From Patagioenas fasciata (Eukaryota; Chordata; Aves; Columbiformes; Columbidae), in assembly GCF_037038585.1 (NCBI RefSeq), contig NC_092525.1:31088367-31152366 (forward strand): a stretch of DNA of 64,000 bases. Direction: 5' to 3'. This document shows positions 1 to 12,862 of the stretch, piece by piece. The position numbers and the translations under genes were made by a program. The notes beneath the pieces are model-generated. The model saw only the letters and a program-made list of their open reading frames with translations. It searched no databases and was not told the DNA's origin. Within the stretch, counting starts at the first letter, position 1, and the number at the start of each line of letters is the position of its first letter.

Positions 1-2883
1 ATATAATACTAATGTTGAAAAATACCTGGGATTTTCAAACTTTAGGAGAGGATAACACAAAGAAGTAAAATTTGTCCTAAAATACAGCTCATTAGTTTAC
101 AGTTGCAGTTTGTCCCAGGAGTAGCTGTTTATCCAGACCTTAGTCCTTAGAATACAAGCTGTACACGAGCACAGCACTTGAAGGGGGAAAGAGGAAAAGG
201 AAAAAAAAAAAGAGAGAAAAAAGGAAAAACAAAAAAAGCAGATTTCCTCCTCCCTAACTCTGGACTTTGAAGTTTCTCCATAGGAGAGAGGACAGAAGAA
301 GGGAAATAGTGCAGCACTTCATTTTAACAGGGAATCTAGGTCAAGCTATGAGGCTCTGCACACATCCTTGAAATTACTGTCAAAGCTTGCATCTTTTAAC
401 TCCTCATTAAACTGCAAAGAAAAGTTGCACTAAATTGCATACTTGTCCCTTTATTATTGAATACATATATATTTTCACAACTGCTTAACAGCAGTACAAA
501 CATATTATAAAAGAGGTGACAGGAATTTATGCACAACAAATTAGAGTTAAACTACATCTGCGTCGAAGTATAGTTTTTAACTCAATTTGAGTCTGCGTAC
601 TTAAGATTCCAGAAGCAATTAGTTTATTGCCTCCTAATTCTTGGAAGGTCAGAATTAACAAATTGACAGTATGAAAAACGTAGTCCAGAGCTGCAGCTCA
701 AATGCCTGGTTACAAAACTCTCCAAACTGTAACAATATATTTTTCAATGCTGCAGCTCATTTCAGGCAGATGCCCAATTCCAGACCCAGCTGAGCTGATA
801 AAAATGCACAACCATCCTCTGTGCCAGTTTCCTTCAGGACTGCCAACAGAACCATTTGTGTGAGCACTCCCAACACTATTCAATATAGGGCAAAATAACA
901 ACCATCTACTTTTAAATCATTTAAGTTAACACAACACATTTTACTGGGAGATAGTAACTTTTTCTACCTGCACAGTTGCCTGCAGAGTACATATACGTCA
1001 ATCTACATTCTCTGAATATATAATATATTGGGGTGTCTCTACATTCTGGTGAAACATTAGAGTGATGAGGCAGTTTGACAAAACACTGTGTTTGATTAGC
1101 GGAGTCAATCCTTTGTAGAAACGCAAGCACGGTTAGCCTGTCCGACACTTCATGCCCTCCTCAGGTATAACATCAACAAGCTGCTGATGAACACGCTTTG
1201 TGTTTCACGCCTTATAACTCCAGAGTTGGATGTAGCACTGGACCATGACTCACCTGTGAGCCAACATCTACATCCTGCTATCAACCCCAAGGAAACACGT
1301 GGAAAGAAGTAAAAAGGACAGAGCCTGTGGAGCTGTATCGAGAGTTAAACAACTTACTAGAAAGTAGCCAAGAGATTACAGAGCAGCATATTTTCAGCAC
1401 ACATCCAATGTGTGAAACAATTCATGTGTTATTATGCAAAGTACTACAACTTAGCAGGCATGGGATAAGTTCTCAGAAAGCCTGTTATGCAATCCAAGGG
1501 TCACTTGATGTGGCTTAAAGACAAAAGTTCAGCTCCAGCATGGTAACAGTTTGGTCTACTTTCCCTGACTGCCTCTATTATCGATTGTAACACAGAGGTA
1601 AACCTAAGATGCACTGATATCATGAACTGGCATCCTACAAAGTTGTTCCAGCAGATAGGTAATTATTTAAAGGTGGCACTGAAATTAAGATGGTGCCTTT
1701 AAGAACACTGTATGTGGACGTTTGCCAAACCGAATGGCAAGACTATTTGAGTTGCTAATGCTGCCTAGAACAATGGAAACAACTTTAAAAGCATCCACCC
1801 GATATTGCCTTTAAACGGCACTGAGGAGGAACAGTGATACGACTAATGCATTTTGAATGCCATGACAGCCATACAGTACACATTTTTGAGCTTCAAGTTC
1901 AAGAAACATCTGAAAAATATTTTAAAGTTGTAATAGGCTACTCAAGCATGCAGTTATACTGTATAAATTAATCTCAACCAGAGAAGCTCGTGTACTACAT
2001 TATACCCTTTTGAAGTAGTATATTGCAAATAAAACCTCAGTGGTCATCCCATTTGCAATTACTACCCTATACTTCCTTTATGGCTTAAAAGAGAGGAAAG
2101 CGCCCAGGAAAGATTCTCAGGGTAGAACAAGTTTCTAACAGCGCTCTGTCTGAGGAGACAAGTGCAATGCAGGTGGATCCGTCCCAGTGGCGGAGCTGCA
2201 GAAACACAAAGGGAGTGAGGATGGATTTTAGACTGAGTTTCCACAACTCCTTCCTGAATATGTACCCTGTGTCTGTCATAGCTTTCCTTCCTCTTCTTGT
2301 AGTCTCCTTCCCCATCAACACACAGATGTAACCTTTCTAATCCTGCCTCACTCCAATACTACACCAAAGATTTATCAAATTTCTTGGAAAATCACAACGT
2401 ATATACGTGCAGTAGTATCGCGAGAACAGAGAGCAACTTGCTTTGCACCCAAAAGCATGACCAGAGATACACAAGCATTTAGCTCATGGAATAAATTACA
2501 ATACTTTTGATTTTCATGTATGTTTGGTGGAAGTGAATTTTGTACCTCTTCTCTTTACTAGAAGCATCATAGAGAAACCATTTAATATAAATCCACTTCA
2601 GCTTATTACCTCTCACCAGTCACTGTTTTTTTTTTTTCCTGACTTTCACTTGGGCATCACTGTCTAACAAAGCATTCAGTGTACAAGTGTTTGTAACGCT
2701 GTGTGCTCGAGAAGGGGCCTGAGCATTTTACACTCAATCTTTCAAGTGCCTAGAGCCATCCCTCTAGTCTTCACAGATGTTTAACTAATAACGTTTTCTG
2801 CAGTTTTATATATACACACAGGTGCTCCAGATGTTGCCAATGTCAGATAGGTCATTATCTGCAGGTTGTTTTGAAAACTCTAC
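1..2883 (-). other. TLCD4: TLCD4 intron after first coding exon (partial)
   Basis: This AT-rich stretch follows the splice donor of the first TLCD4 coding exon on the minus strand. I looked for the next exon, which in the mammalian protein continues with the conserved VVSTCH segment and further TLC-domain helices, and found no match, so it probably lies beyond the left edge. The stretch holds a purine-rich run at about 181-240 and a short poly(T) at about 2627. The open frames here are short, unconserved in appearance and judged to be chance. Confidence 0.7.
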
Positions 2884-3038
2884 CTTGAATTCCATTCGAT
2901 CTTCCTTTTTTGACTGAGATTGTTAAAACCAGGTGTTACTCGTGTTGACACCCAAGAGCTCAAAACATGGAACAGGAGCTGAAATACAGTAAAACTGGCA
3001 AGAGCAATGCCAATAGTCAGGTTGCTGAAGGTAGCCAT
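2884..3038 (-). CDS. TLCD4: TLCD4 (TMEM56) first coding exon, N-terminal 51 codons plus 2 bases
   Basis: TLCD4 is a multi-pass membrane protein of the TRAM/LAG1/CLN8 (TLC) family; its precise function is not settled. Read on the minus strand from the ATG at 3038, this exon gives [20 protein letters not shown], continues through [18 protein letters not shown] and ends in [10 protein letters not shown], with the Arg codon split by the intron. It matches the N-terminus of mammalian TMEM56 as I remember it (hydrophobic first helix, then V-x-PGFN-x-L-x-x-KKIEWNSR). Residues about 7-28 form the first membrane helix. The start has a strong context (ACA before ATGG). The donor is AAG|GTAGAG and the acceptor upstream is TTCTTCACAG|G at 3050-3052. 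The position, divergent from ALG14, matches the human gene order. The remaining exons are outside the window. Confidence 0.93.
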
Positions 3039-3049
3039 TGTTCTTCAGC
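3039..3049 (-). other. TLCD4: TLCD4 5'UTR part of the first coding exon
   Basis: Eleven bases lie between the acceptor AG (complement of 3050-3051) and the ATG. The acceptor is preceded on the minus strand by a pyrimidine-rich stretch ending TTCTTCACAG. This shows that at least one upstream non-coding exon is spliced to this one. Confidence 0.8.
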
Positions 3050-6000
3050 CTGTGAAGAAAAGCAGAATGAAATTTCAGTCCATTCTCCATTTAACTACTT
3101 TAAGTAGCTACAGAAAGTGGTTTTGATGGTTAACTCACCAACAGATATATTATTCACTGGAAGTTTCCCCCTGTTCATGTAAGCCTTAATAGTATAAAAG
3201 TATCCCAAAACTGTTATATGTAAAAGTTGCATTTTGGTGGATTTAGTGTGTGTGTTTTGTTGCTGTTGTTTTCTGATTATTTTTTTAATTAACATTTGCA
3301 TATGATACATTTTCATTGCCTAAAGTCGCATATATTTTATTTACAGAGAAAGGGCAGGGACGCTCACTGAGCAGTGCCACCACCAGCTCTGAAGCCTCCA
3401 CTCCTGCCCCAAGAAGCTCCAAAGTTAAAACTCATCTCATTCTCACCAGACTGACTGCTGCTGACAGGATTTTTAAAAGCAACAATAAAATCAGATAGGC
3501 ATAGCAGAGAGTTTTCCAGGTCAGCCTCAGGAAGCAATAGCCTCACTGCAGCTTTATGTTTGCACACTTGACAGACCCAGCAGTTCTCAGCCTGCACTTA
3601 ATTCACAGCTGCGGGCTTCTCGTGGTGATAGCGTACAAGACGGCATATTGGAGCTTTTTTCTTCTTCACGTAGAAGTCTAAACTTTGCACAATTTCAGAG
3701 CACACTGAAAAGCTTCCTATCATCAGAGCTAATGCACTTTTCAGATGCTTGATGTTTAGCTATTTCATATGGCCTAAATAAATAACTAAATGATTTCAAA
3801 CATAAACGTCAGTCTCTAAATGCTTCAGTCATTTCTCCTGAGTCACCAGTACTTTGCAAGACAGAATGACAGTGTTGTGAAGTGCTTTATACTCCAATAC
3901 TGGCAAAGGCTACAAACTCATAAAAAGTCAATTTGTAATAAGCTGAACAGAAAAGGAAAAAAATATATAGCTTCATCTAAAATATTTAAATATTTTAATA
4001 GCCATTTAAGTAACTTCTGTTACTTATTTTAGTTTTAGTGAAGAAAATACCTATAAATAAAATGAAAACTTAGGGGCTAGTATAATTTGATGTTACTACA
4101 ACAACCTAATGGTCAACAAAACACAGTACAATTACATAATACATTTATATCCATCTTTAGTTCACATGCACTACAGAATGAGGGATTGTGCTTTAGATTT
4201 TTGAAATTGTATCTGCATTGCAGACAGAAAGCAACTTGAACTCCAGAGAAGGAAAACAAATGAACAAAAAACACAGAAAGAAAAGTCCACCAGTAAAAAC
4301 TTTTCAAAAAATTAAGCACAATATTCTCACCTGGTGGTGTAAATAGTGAGAACATTAAACCATGTTTTGCATTTAAACTTAGAACTTCAACCAATCTGTA
4401 TTACATACAGATCAGGAAAAAAAAATACTTTTGCCTTCAAAGATTAAGAAGCAGAAGGTTCAACAATTTCAAACTTCCTTCCCGCCCCCCCAAATTGAAA
4501 ACTTTCTCTGACTAGTACCCACAGTAAAAGCTACAGATGTAGAAGCAGAATAAATAAGAGCAGATTTGCAGAGTGCAACTTGCATCCATATCAAATGGAT
4601 TTCAAGTGTTTACTTCAGACCAGCTTTAATGCTGTCCGAGGGACTCCACACTGTTAGGTGGTTTTTGATGTGTTCTTCAGGCCGATCTTCCTGCTTAGTT
4701 TAACCCCAAAAGAATCCAGCTCGCACGCTCTGGGACAGCTACGCAACACAAAGCCAAGGGCAGGAAGTGATGGTGGTCAGGAGATTCAGTTCATAAGTGC
4801 GTTTTTACTCCAAACTAAAATTTTGATGTGCACACATTGCAGTGCATTGCAAAAAAGTCTGGTTCATTCCAGTTTTTTATCTGATGACCTGTTCTAGTTC
4901 AGCAGCATAGTAGTCTTGCATACTTTTTAATGCTAATCTATTAAAACTTTCCATTTCAAATACTATCGTGAGTATTCAGTATTCTCTCAAGTACTTTTTA
5001 CACTATTCTCCACATACTTCTCCATTTGCTTCTACTGGCCAAGAAACAAAATATTAATCAAATTTTATGCACTTTTTACACAGTTTGAAGTACTAGAGAC
5101 AATGGGTGTTAAGGCCTATATTCTAAAATGTTTCCATTTGAAGGAATAAAACAAGTAACTAAATTTTAAACCTTAGAGTTTAAACCCACTGCTGAGTGCT
5201 GTATGGTGCCCATCCCAGATCCTGCTCCTGGGGCCAAAACCTTGCTATTACATCATCTCATTTGTAGAAAGCAAGTCCTCTCTTCGGTGACACAAGGAAA
5301 AAAATCAGTTGATTTAATTCCTAAAGTGCATGAAGGAAGTCAAAATGCATGTTGAAGACAATTCTCTTCAGAAAAATTAGCAAAATCATTGACCATCAAT
5401 CATACCTACTTCATCCTTTTGACTAAAACTTAGCAATTCTCATGATGCTACCAATTTTATTCACCTGCAATGACTGTAAGTAGTACCTCTGAGTTTCAAA
5501 GACACCGACATAATCTCTTGGACAAAAGAAATCCATGCTTTGTTTTGTTTCCTTAGCACCAGAAGATTTTATGAGGTAAGTAATGTTTCGGTGTGTGACA
5601 GGTGTCCATAGCACAGGAAATTATGGAATTAAACAAAAAACCTCCCAACCAGTCCTTGCAAGAAATGAATCAGAAGAGCTAATCTCACTTCTAAGGAGCT
5701 GGTACAGGGAACTTGTTTTAAGGAAAATCAGTTGTGTGGAAAGTGCGCGATCCAACTTTCAGAAGTATTATGTACCTCTACGTCTCCACAGTTTTAGCAG
5801 CAAGTACAGAACTGTGATTCCAGCGAGCAAGAGAGTTATGATGGCAGCAGAGAAGAAATCAGCCACTCAGCCTCTGTGGTTGGTCTCACAGATATTCATA
5901 AGGGCTCTGCAAGACTGATTTCAGAAAGTGATCTCAAATGTGCTTATCAAGATGCTGTTTAAGTACATTAAGTACTAAGTCCAGAAATAATTTAATGTTT

Positions 6001-7842
6001 TACTTAAGCAAATTAAGGCTGCTGTATTTGAATTCAAATCAAGGGCCAGATGTAAACACACTGGCTCATGTGAGATAGAAGAACAGTTCAACTATAAACA
6101 TTTTCTCGTATCTCCAAGTTGTTTTCGACTATATCCTGTTTAATATGAAAATTAGCTGTTGTTTCCCAATCTTTTTTTATTCAAAAAAAAAAAAAAATCA
6201 CTCAAGTTGTTGAACCAAAGCTTATCACTTAAAAGAAACATAATTAGCTTCTGATTACATACAATTTCTTTGCCCTTAAGGTAATGGCCAGTTACTAAGT
6301 CAAAGGCAGCTTCAACTACACTATGTTTTTTCTGCCCCAGTATCTTCTTATAGCTGTCCAGCAAAGTCTGATCTAGATACAGAACTTCATGGATTATATA
6401 TGAGCAGACACTTTATCCCCCAAACTGCATAGTCATTGATTACCATTCAGTCAGCTGATACGTTTTTTGAGTTAGTGGCAGGCTGGGTGGGGAGGGAGGT
6501 ATAGTGTAACTACTTTGCAATTTGGGAAAAAAGTATTATATCCAGGTTGGTTCTTCACTATTAGTTTTATAGCAGTGAATTTCCTGAATTATCCAAAATT
6601 ACTGTCTTAACCATTCAGTAAGACAGTAATTACAAATGACCAGACATTTACTCCTGCAGTTTTTCAATGTGGTCTTTAAGTAACTAAGTATCAAACACAG
6701 TAAACTAACAACTTCCAGCAAGGTATTCATTACATATGGCCAGCACAGTACCAAATTGCCCCAGTAATTCTGAAAAAAATCTAATAACATAGCTTTTCAA
6801 TCATACTAGATAAGAGCTGAAAACACACTCTTTCCATCTGCTATTAATATGCTGTGGTTTTCTTGCAATTCTGTTTCTACTTGAAATTTAGAAGAAAAAA
6901 ACCCAACAATATTAAGACTCAACATTCATTCACCTCCAATATGAAAGCATTATGAATATCCGATAGAAACAAGTCCACACGTAACTGAAAGAAGATAAAA
7001 GAGCAGAATCAATGGCATCTAGCATTTATGTTCTCCTCATTTTACTGTTTCCACATCAATTTTTCACATAATAAAAACAAGAAATACAACTGTACAGCCA
7101 GAAGACATAGTAAGGAGGTAGAGAGAAATGCATGAAGCCCACAGCTCCTACTTTCTTCAAGGCTGGATTTCAAGATAAATGGGATCAATTTCCAAACAAG
7201 ATTACACCTTAAAGCTGCTAGTGATACCAGGACATCCTACTCAGCCCTGTGCTTTTCTGAGCTGTTCAAAACTGAAAGCCAAATCCAACTGTAAAACTTG
7301 CCACATTGATTTGCAAAGAGCAGGGTGGGACTACTGACTGTTTGCTCATTTTATAACAAGCCTAAGAATAAAACATCTGCAGTGCTTGAGTTTTGTTGTA
7401 ATGTTCGTTCTGAATAGTAGTTTCTATTGCTCTGATTAGATGTATCCTACTTAGCTCAGTAAGCAGCATTAAGGAAACACACAACAAAATTGAAGCTAGT
7501 CACAGCTTAAGCCATTCCCTTTCTAGGTAAGGCTACTGATACCCCGAACTCCACTTTGCTGTCTGCTCTTAAAACTCCAAAACAACTGGCAGATTAGGCA
7601 CGCTTTTTATAATGACAGGTTAAACAGGGAGAGCCGTGCGCTTCTATATCCTTTACCTACACCATCGATGCCCTCAAAGCTGCAGGAAGTTTGCAGTCCG
7701 AAAGCAACGGGGAGGGGAAAAACCCCCGCATTCGGAGGCGGCACCGAGCGGAGGGGCGCGCAGGGACCCCAACAGGCAAGCTCCCGAAGCAGCGCAGCGC
7801 TGACGAGCAGCTGCCGGGCGCTCCCCCCGCCACGGGCATTAC
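3050..7842 (-). other. TLCD4: TLCD4 first intron
   Basis: An AT-rich interval between the coding exon and the CpG island. I see no further exon with both splice sites and a family match. It includes a poly(A) tract near 6182-6196. A 111-codon ATG-started frame on the plus strand at 5583-5918 has no recognisable domain and is antisense to the gene; I treat it as chance. Confidence 0.6.
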
Positions 7843-7908
7843 CTAGCGCTCCCCGTCGGCCGAGGCGCCCGCCGCTCCACCGTGCCCGTCCGCGGCGGCA
7901 GCCCCGGA

Positions 7909-8003
7909 CGGCTGGCTGGCAGGCAGGCTGGCAAGCAGGCAAGCAAGCAGGCAAGCAAGCAGGCAAGCAAGCAGGCAAGCAAGCGGGCAAGCAAGCGGGC
8001 TAG
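7909..8003. repeat. GC-rich minisatellite, 12-bp unit GCAGGCAAGCAA
   Basis: Four exact tandem copies of GCAGGCAAGCAA (7935-7982) are followed by one copy with a single A-to-G change (7983-7994) and a degenerate copy. A looser 4-bp GC-periodic region precedes it from about 7909. The array sits inside the TLCD4 CpG island and, if the exon ends at 7843, within the transcribed 5'UTR. Confidence 0.92.
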
Positions 8004-8315
8004 CAGCCGCCGCACACGCTCGCCGCGCTGGCTCGGACAAGGGCCACCCGCTGCCGCTGCGGGAGAAGGCAGCTAACCGGCGTACTTGGCGCTGTCGGAG
8101 CGGCGAGCGCCGCGGCCCCCGGGGCGCCCGGGGGCGGTGCCGCGCAGGGGACGGCCCGTCGCTGGCGGAGGGAGGGAAGGAGAGAGCCCCTCCGCGCAGC
8201 CCCACGGGGTGGGGGAAAGCGGCTGCACCGCCCCCGCCCAGCCAGCGCCGGCACCTCCACACCCCGCCGGGTCCGCGGCCGCCTCCCTCCCTGCCCTCCG
8301 CACCTGGGTGCGGGG

Positions 8316-8339
8316 CTACCGACGCCGCGCCTCCGCCAT
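8316..8339 (-). other. Short upstream open reading frame in TLCD4 5' region
   Basis: On the minus strand an ATG in strong context (AGCATGGCG) opens a seven-codon frame, MAEARRR, ending in TAG. It would be in the TLCD4 5'UTR if transcription starts upstream of it. The AGCATGGCGGAG segment also resembles a YY1-type initiator element, which would instead place the start site here. Confidence 0.3.
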
Positions 8340-11300
8340 GCTTCCTCGCAGCAACGGGGACGGGACAGCCCTTCCCAGGCGCAGGATGCTCCGCTGGTGG
8401 CGGCGGGGGCTCCGACTGCAGCGATCGGGTTACGGCAGGCGTAGCCTTAAAGGGGCCGAGCCGCCGCCGCCACCTGCCGCCGAGCTCGACTCGCCGCCTG
8501 GGAGGGGAGGGCGGCCTGCACGGCCCCGCCCGCCCCACGCTACCAGCCACCGCCCCCAGCCCACAGCAGCTCCTCGGCCGGGCAGGCACGGGCTGGGAGC
8601 CGGCGGGCTGGCTGTGGGTGCCGCGCTGCTGGCCAAACAGTCGCGCAGGAGCGGCGTTGGCTACACTGAGTAAATAACCCGGGACGGCCCTTAAACTCAC
8701 GGTTAGCGCGGTTCGAAACGCTGCGCTGTCACAGCGCAACGCAGCGCCCGGCTATGCGGACAGCGCGGCGGGAGCGAGTCCGCGGCCGGGAAACGTCCCG
8801 CCGGCCGCCCCGGCACCGCAGCTGCTGCCCCGGGCCGCGGAGCCTGCGAGCTGCCAAAGCCGGTGCGTGTGTGCCGCGATGGCCCGTGGGTCCCCAAATC
8901 CTGCTAAATGCACGTGTCTGAGAACAGCTTATGTGTTGGGGGAGGAAAAATTCCTGTTAGCTCTAGCATCACACCTTCTGACAGCATTTTGGTCACTTTG
9001 CCTTTTATTTATGTAGCCCCCATTGTCTGAAATACATAACGGGAAAATGCTGATGTGACTGTTGGCACGCTAGGAATCCATTTACGCACTCCCTGATGGC
9101 ACCATACCACACAGGGTCATCAGTAATACAGCCACCATACAGACAGCAGGTAATGCTGATACTTGCAATTTTTTGAAAATAAATGCTGTGGGGTTTGTCA
9201 AATTACTTTTCCATTTTACATTTTTGAACTGTTGTATTTAAAAATCAAAGAGAAGCAAAAATATGTTGACAAAATTGAGTATTATGATGGTGTCTGTTTG
9301 CCAACTAGAAAGCAGGACTCTTTCCTCTTGGCATGCTTCTATTTTACACATCCTAAACCACCTCAACTCTCTGTTCCCATTAAGGATTCCTGATCTTTCA
9401 GATCAGAAATTTTAAAATTCTCCTCTCTCCAACAACATAATATTGAAGGTATTCACATATCTCACACTAGATTAAGCTGCATCTGTCAAAGAAATCATCT
9501 ACCCCAACTATGTACGCTAATCCCTCTTGCAAGATGCCTCGCACGGCAGGAATGCTGTGGCTTAAGCATGAACAGAAACTGCTGCTGGCTTGCCTCAGTA
9601 CGTCGATCTGTGAAACACAGAAACTTGGGCACTGATTAATGAGGCGCTGCCCCATCCTCGCTGTGGAAATGGTAACCTGTGGGAGGTGGGTGGGCACAAT
9701 GCCAGCATCTGCAGCTCTTTCAAGCCATCTCAGCTTAAACCATTGCTGAACATAAATGAACTGGCAGATAAGTGTTTGTGTAAACATTGGAACTACAGAA
9801 GTTTGACTTCCTATGGACTCGTGTCTTATGGTTGATCAGCTTTTAAACTGAACCTTGTTAACAAAATTCCAGAAGGCATTCTCAGCTAAGCGACAGAGGA
9901 GATTCCATTCCTGCTTCCAGTCTCCTTCCATTCCAGAAACAGATGGACAAATGAAGACAGCAATATCATACCAACACAACTGCTTAGCGAAATTGGTATA
10001 AAAAACTCATCTTTTACTCTCATATTTTATTTCTAATATAAGGAAGCTTTCAACCTATTTTCTATTATGTCTACAGTTTTTTAGTGAAACAGAACATCCA
10101 CTAAAACCTAAGAACTGCACGGTGGGATCATAAACCACTTTCAAGATGACATAAACTAGAAAAGTTATAAGAGAATTTTTTTCTTCGGTAATTGACCTTC
10201 CAGTGAACAGCTCTCACCTTTTGCTTAATCCAATATCACTGACTTTGCAGTTCCTTTATACATTCTCCTTGCCCTCTTAAGTTGTAACAGCTATAGCAAC
10301 AGTCTTCCATATGAACAAGCAGTGGACTTCTGGGGTGACAGATGACCTGCAGTGGCCGTGAAGGCAGGAGTGGCTGGCCTAGGGCCTGCAGGCACAGACA
10401 AGGACTTTCCAGGCATGGTTAAGAACCAAAGGCTCTGAACAACAAGCTGTGGCAGATTTAGCTGCCTTGTTTTATGATGTTATTTCTCCCAGCTGCCTGA
10501 GGTCATGATCAGTCTACTAGAGCACAACAATGAGAGTAGGTAGTTTTTTAATACATCAACCTGTGACCTGGAGTCTCCACCACACGAGTGTGGCAATACC
10601 TAGCAGCAAGATAAAGCAGAGAGTAGAGAGTGGTAATGTCTTAAACTGGAGAGCTCTGCCAGAGACCACCTAATAGAGCTCTAAGCCTCAAAATAACCCA
10701 TCACCATTATGCACTTACAGGTTAGGAAGGGTCTAGAAGTCAAACCAGACTCTCCCCAGACCTCCTGTATCAGGCCTATGTAGCACAGCCTACCAAACAA
10801 TTCCCTCGGCCCAGGGTGCTGCGTGGGTGAAAAAACTAGTTTGACCTGCCTCACTGCTCTCACCTTGGCCCACAATCAGCATGCAGCACATCCTGACCAG
10901 AGGCAATACCATCTTTCAACACCCCAACAACATGTGCTGGGTTGAGCGCTGCTGACTGGAAAGCTGAGAATAGTGATGCACTGAGGATTCCTGGCTGGCA
11001 ACTGCTCTCCATGTGAGCATACAGCAGGATCTCCCTCAGCTTTTTGATAAAGAGAATTTGCAGATAAAAGAGAACTGGCTATGGGGGTATGAAGGCATTG
11101 TAGTAGAAGGGAGACCTGTAGACATGGTTAGATACAGCTACCATAAGTCCAGGTTGCCTTAGATTGGTTGCCTGTCCTCTTTTCCAACCATAAATGTTCT
11201 CCAAAAGATTTTGAGAACAGCCAGTATAACTGAGACTGTTGGTATCTAATAATCTCACCAGATTGGATGTTACTGCATATATGCAGCAGCCTTGGATGCC

Positions 11301-12105
11301 CCATGTCCACCAATCCCAAAAAGATCCTCAGAGCAAATACACTAAGCCTGTATTGCATGTGCAAAGCAATTCCCCCCAAAAAAACAGAGTACTCTACCAC
11401 TCCTACAAAGTGTTGCATGAAGTTACCACACAATTACTTTGAGCATTTCCAGTAAGTCCATCCTCAGCCAAGTTATACACATCTGCTCTGTACCCTTCTC
11501 CTTTTGTAACTGACTTCCAGCGTGACACTTCAGGTATGGTAAAAATCTGTTGTCGGACGACTGCTTGTAGCTCCCACTAAAATCCATGAGAGTGATGTGA
11601 CCATGAATAGAAAACTACATGATACCCTTTCCTAAGTACGCCTGTAATTTCAGAACTGTGCTTTCTCAGAACAGAGACTGCCTCTGCCAAGAACAAAGCC
11701 TTTATCATGGTTGCTGTATTGAAAAGTGAGGCATATGTGAAAAAGGAAAACACTTCTGGAGCACTTGAAAATTATTTCAGTTGTGGTTTTGAACTTACAC
11801 AGGACATAACTAATCTTTCTCTCTGAATTTACCAATTGTAATAAGAATAGTCTTAATGAATGTCTAAAGCCTGATTGGTTTATGAAAGAAATTATATAAC
11901 ATAGTGTTCTAGCAGCAGTGAATTGAACTCAGTGACCTAAAAAATGCTTAGATTTCTTTCCATCTTTGGAAGTTCCTAGGTTTACCTGTCTGAAGAAGGA
12001 GATATTCCCAGAAAATCAATTATACATGTAAGCAAAAACATCACAGAGATGAAAGACCATATGAAAGAACAAGCACAATTCTCCTTTCACAACACTGTGA
12101 ATCAA

Positions 12106-12150
12106 GAGTAACTCCACTGAAACCAACGAGTTACACTGGTGTGAGTGAGA
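12106..12150. repeat. Fragment resembling an ancient amniote interspersed repeat
   Basis: The segment has TAACTCCACTGAAACCAACG followed by GAGTTACACTGGTGTGAGTG. This resembles a motif common in turtle, crocodile and bird genomes (TAACTCCATTGA ... GGAGTTACACCGGTGTAA). The identification is from memory of the pattern only; I cannot assign a family name. Confidence 0.35.
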
Positions 12151-12862
12151 AAAGAACCAGCTCCATTGTCTGAAAATTGCTCGGGCCACCCATGGAGTCC
12201 AATTGCAGTAACTGTATGCAGCTAATAGTGCACTGTTCAATTCAGAAAGCCCAAGACTGAAAAGAGGACACTGAAAAGAAAGGGTCTGGATTCATTTCTA
12301 GCTTAAAAAAAGCTGAAAAATAGCAGGAAAAATGGTCAATCGAAAAAAAGAAAGAAAAAATATTCCATTTATAAAAATCCTCCCTCCGCAAAAAAAAATT
12401 GCGTAGAAAAAACAGACTGAATCTGTGTGTTATCTTCATTTTCCAAACAGCAGACACGTTTTGTGCATTGATGCATATTGTGTTGTACTTACTGAGCATT
12501 ACAGAAAGTGAGTCTTACCTTTCCAGCATAGGTCACTAACATATCCTGGCACATTTTTAGGTAGCAGTGTACTAAACGATACCTACATTTCCCCGCACTT
12601 TATTTTACTTCCTTTAAACACACCCTCCCTTTTTCATCTTAGATAGGTTAGTTTAGCTTTCCGAGCACCTCACCCCCCATGCAAAAAAGCATTTCTGCCA
12701 GTAGTACGTGATACTCAGCAATGGAGCAAAGGCTTGTTTCTGGAAAGCTGCCTGGTCACTAACCTCCTCCTGTATCTCGGCCTCCCTTCTTCAGTTTTCT
12801 TTCAGTTTTTCTGTCTTGTCTTCTCCATTTCTCTCTCATCACACACTGTCTCTTTCATCTAG

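Larger units (their letters stand above)
7843..8350 (-). other. TLCD4: Probable TLCD4 non-coding first exon (boundaries approximate)
   Basis: The donor CTAG|GTAATG at 7843/7842 on the minus strand is a good consensus site inside the CpG island and could be spliced to the acceptor at 3049. The upstream boundary is a guess; an alternative donor at 8304 would give a shorter exon without the GCAGGCAAGCAA repeat. A seven-codon upstream frame lies at 8316-8339. No transcript evidence is available here. Confidence 0.35.
7680..8880 (-). promoter_or_regulatory. TLCD4: CpG-island promoter of TLCD4
   Basis: A GC- and CpG-rich block of about 1.2 kb with sharp edges against AT-rich flanks. It lies upstream of the TLCD4 coding exon on the minus strand, and some 14 kb from the ALG14 island, so it most likely carries the TLCD4 start site. 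Candidate donors for a non-coding first exon on the minus strand are CTAG|GTAATG (exon end 7843) and CCAG|GTGCGG (exon end 8304). Large open frames on both strands are by-products of high GC. The exact start site cannot be read from sequence. Confidence 0.75.

Noticed and set aside
5583..5918. 111-codon ATG-started frame antisense to TLCD4 intron
   Set aside because: No recognisable domain, signal or composition of a real protein; one such frame is unsurprising in 64 kb on six frames.
7843..8739. 298-codon minus-strand open frame in the TLCD4 CpG island
   Set aside because: It is low-complexity Ala/Arg/Pro-rich translation of GC-rich DNA plus the minisatellite (repeated LACL), with competing long frames on the other strand and no family match.
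8706..8740. GGTTCGAAAC as a tRNA or Pol III B box, and the TGCGCTGT-C-ACAGCGCA palindrome beside it
   Set aside because: No A box at the right distance and no cloverleaf; the palindrome is 8 bp and sits in GC-rich DNA where such matches are common.
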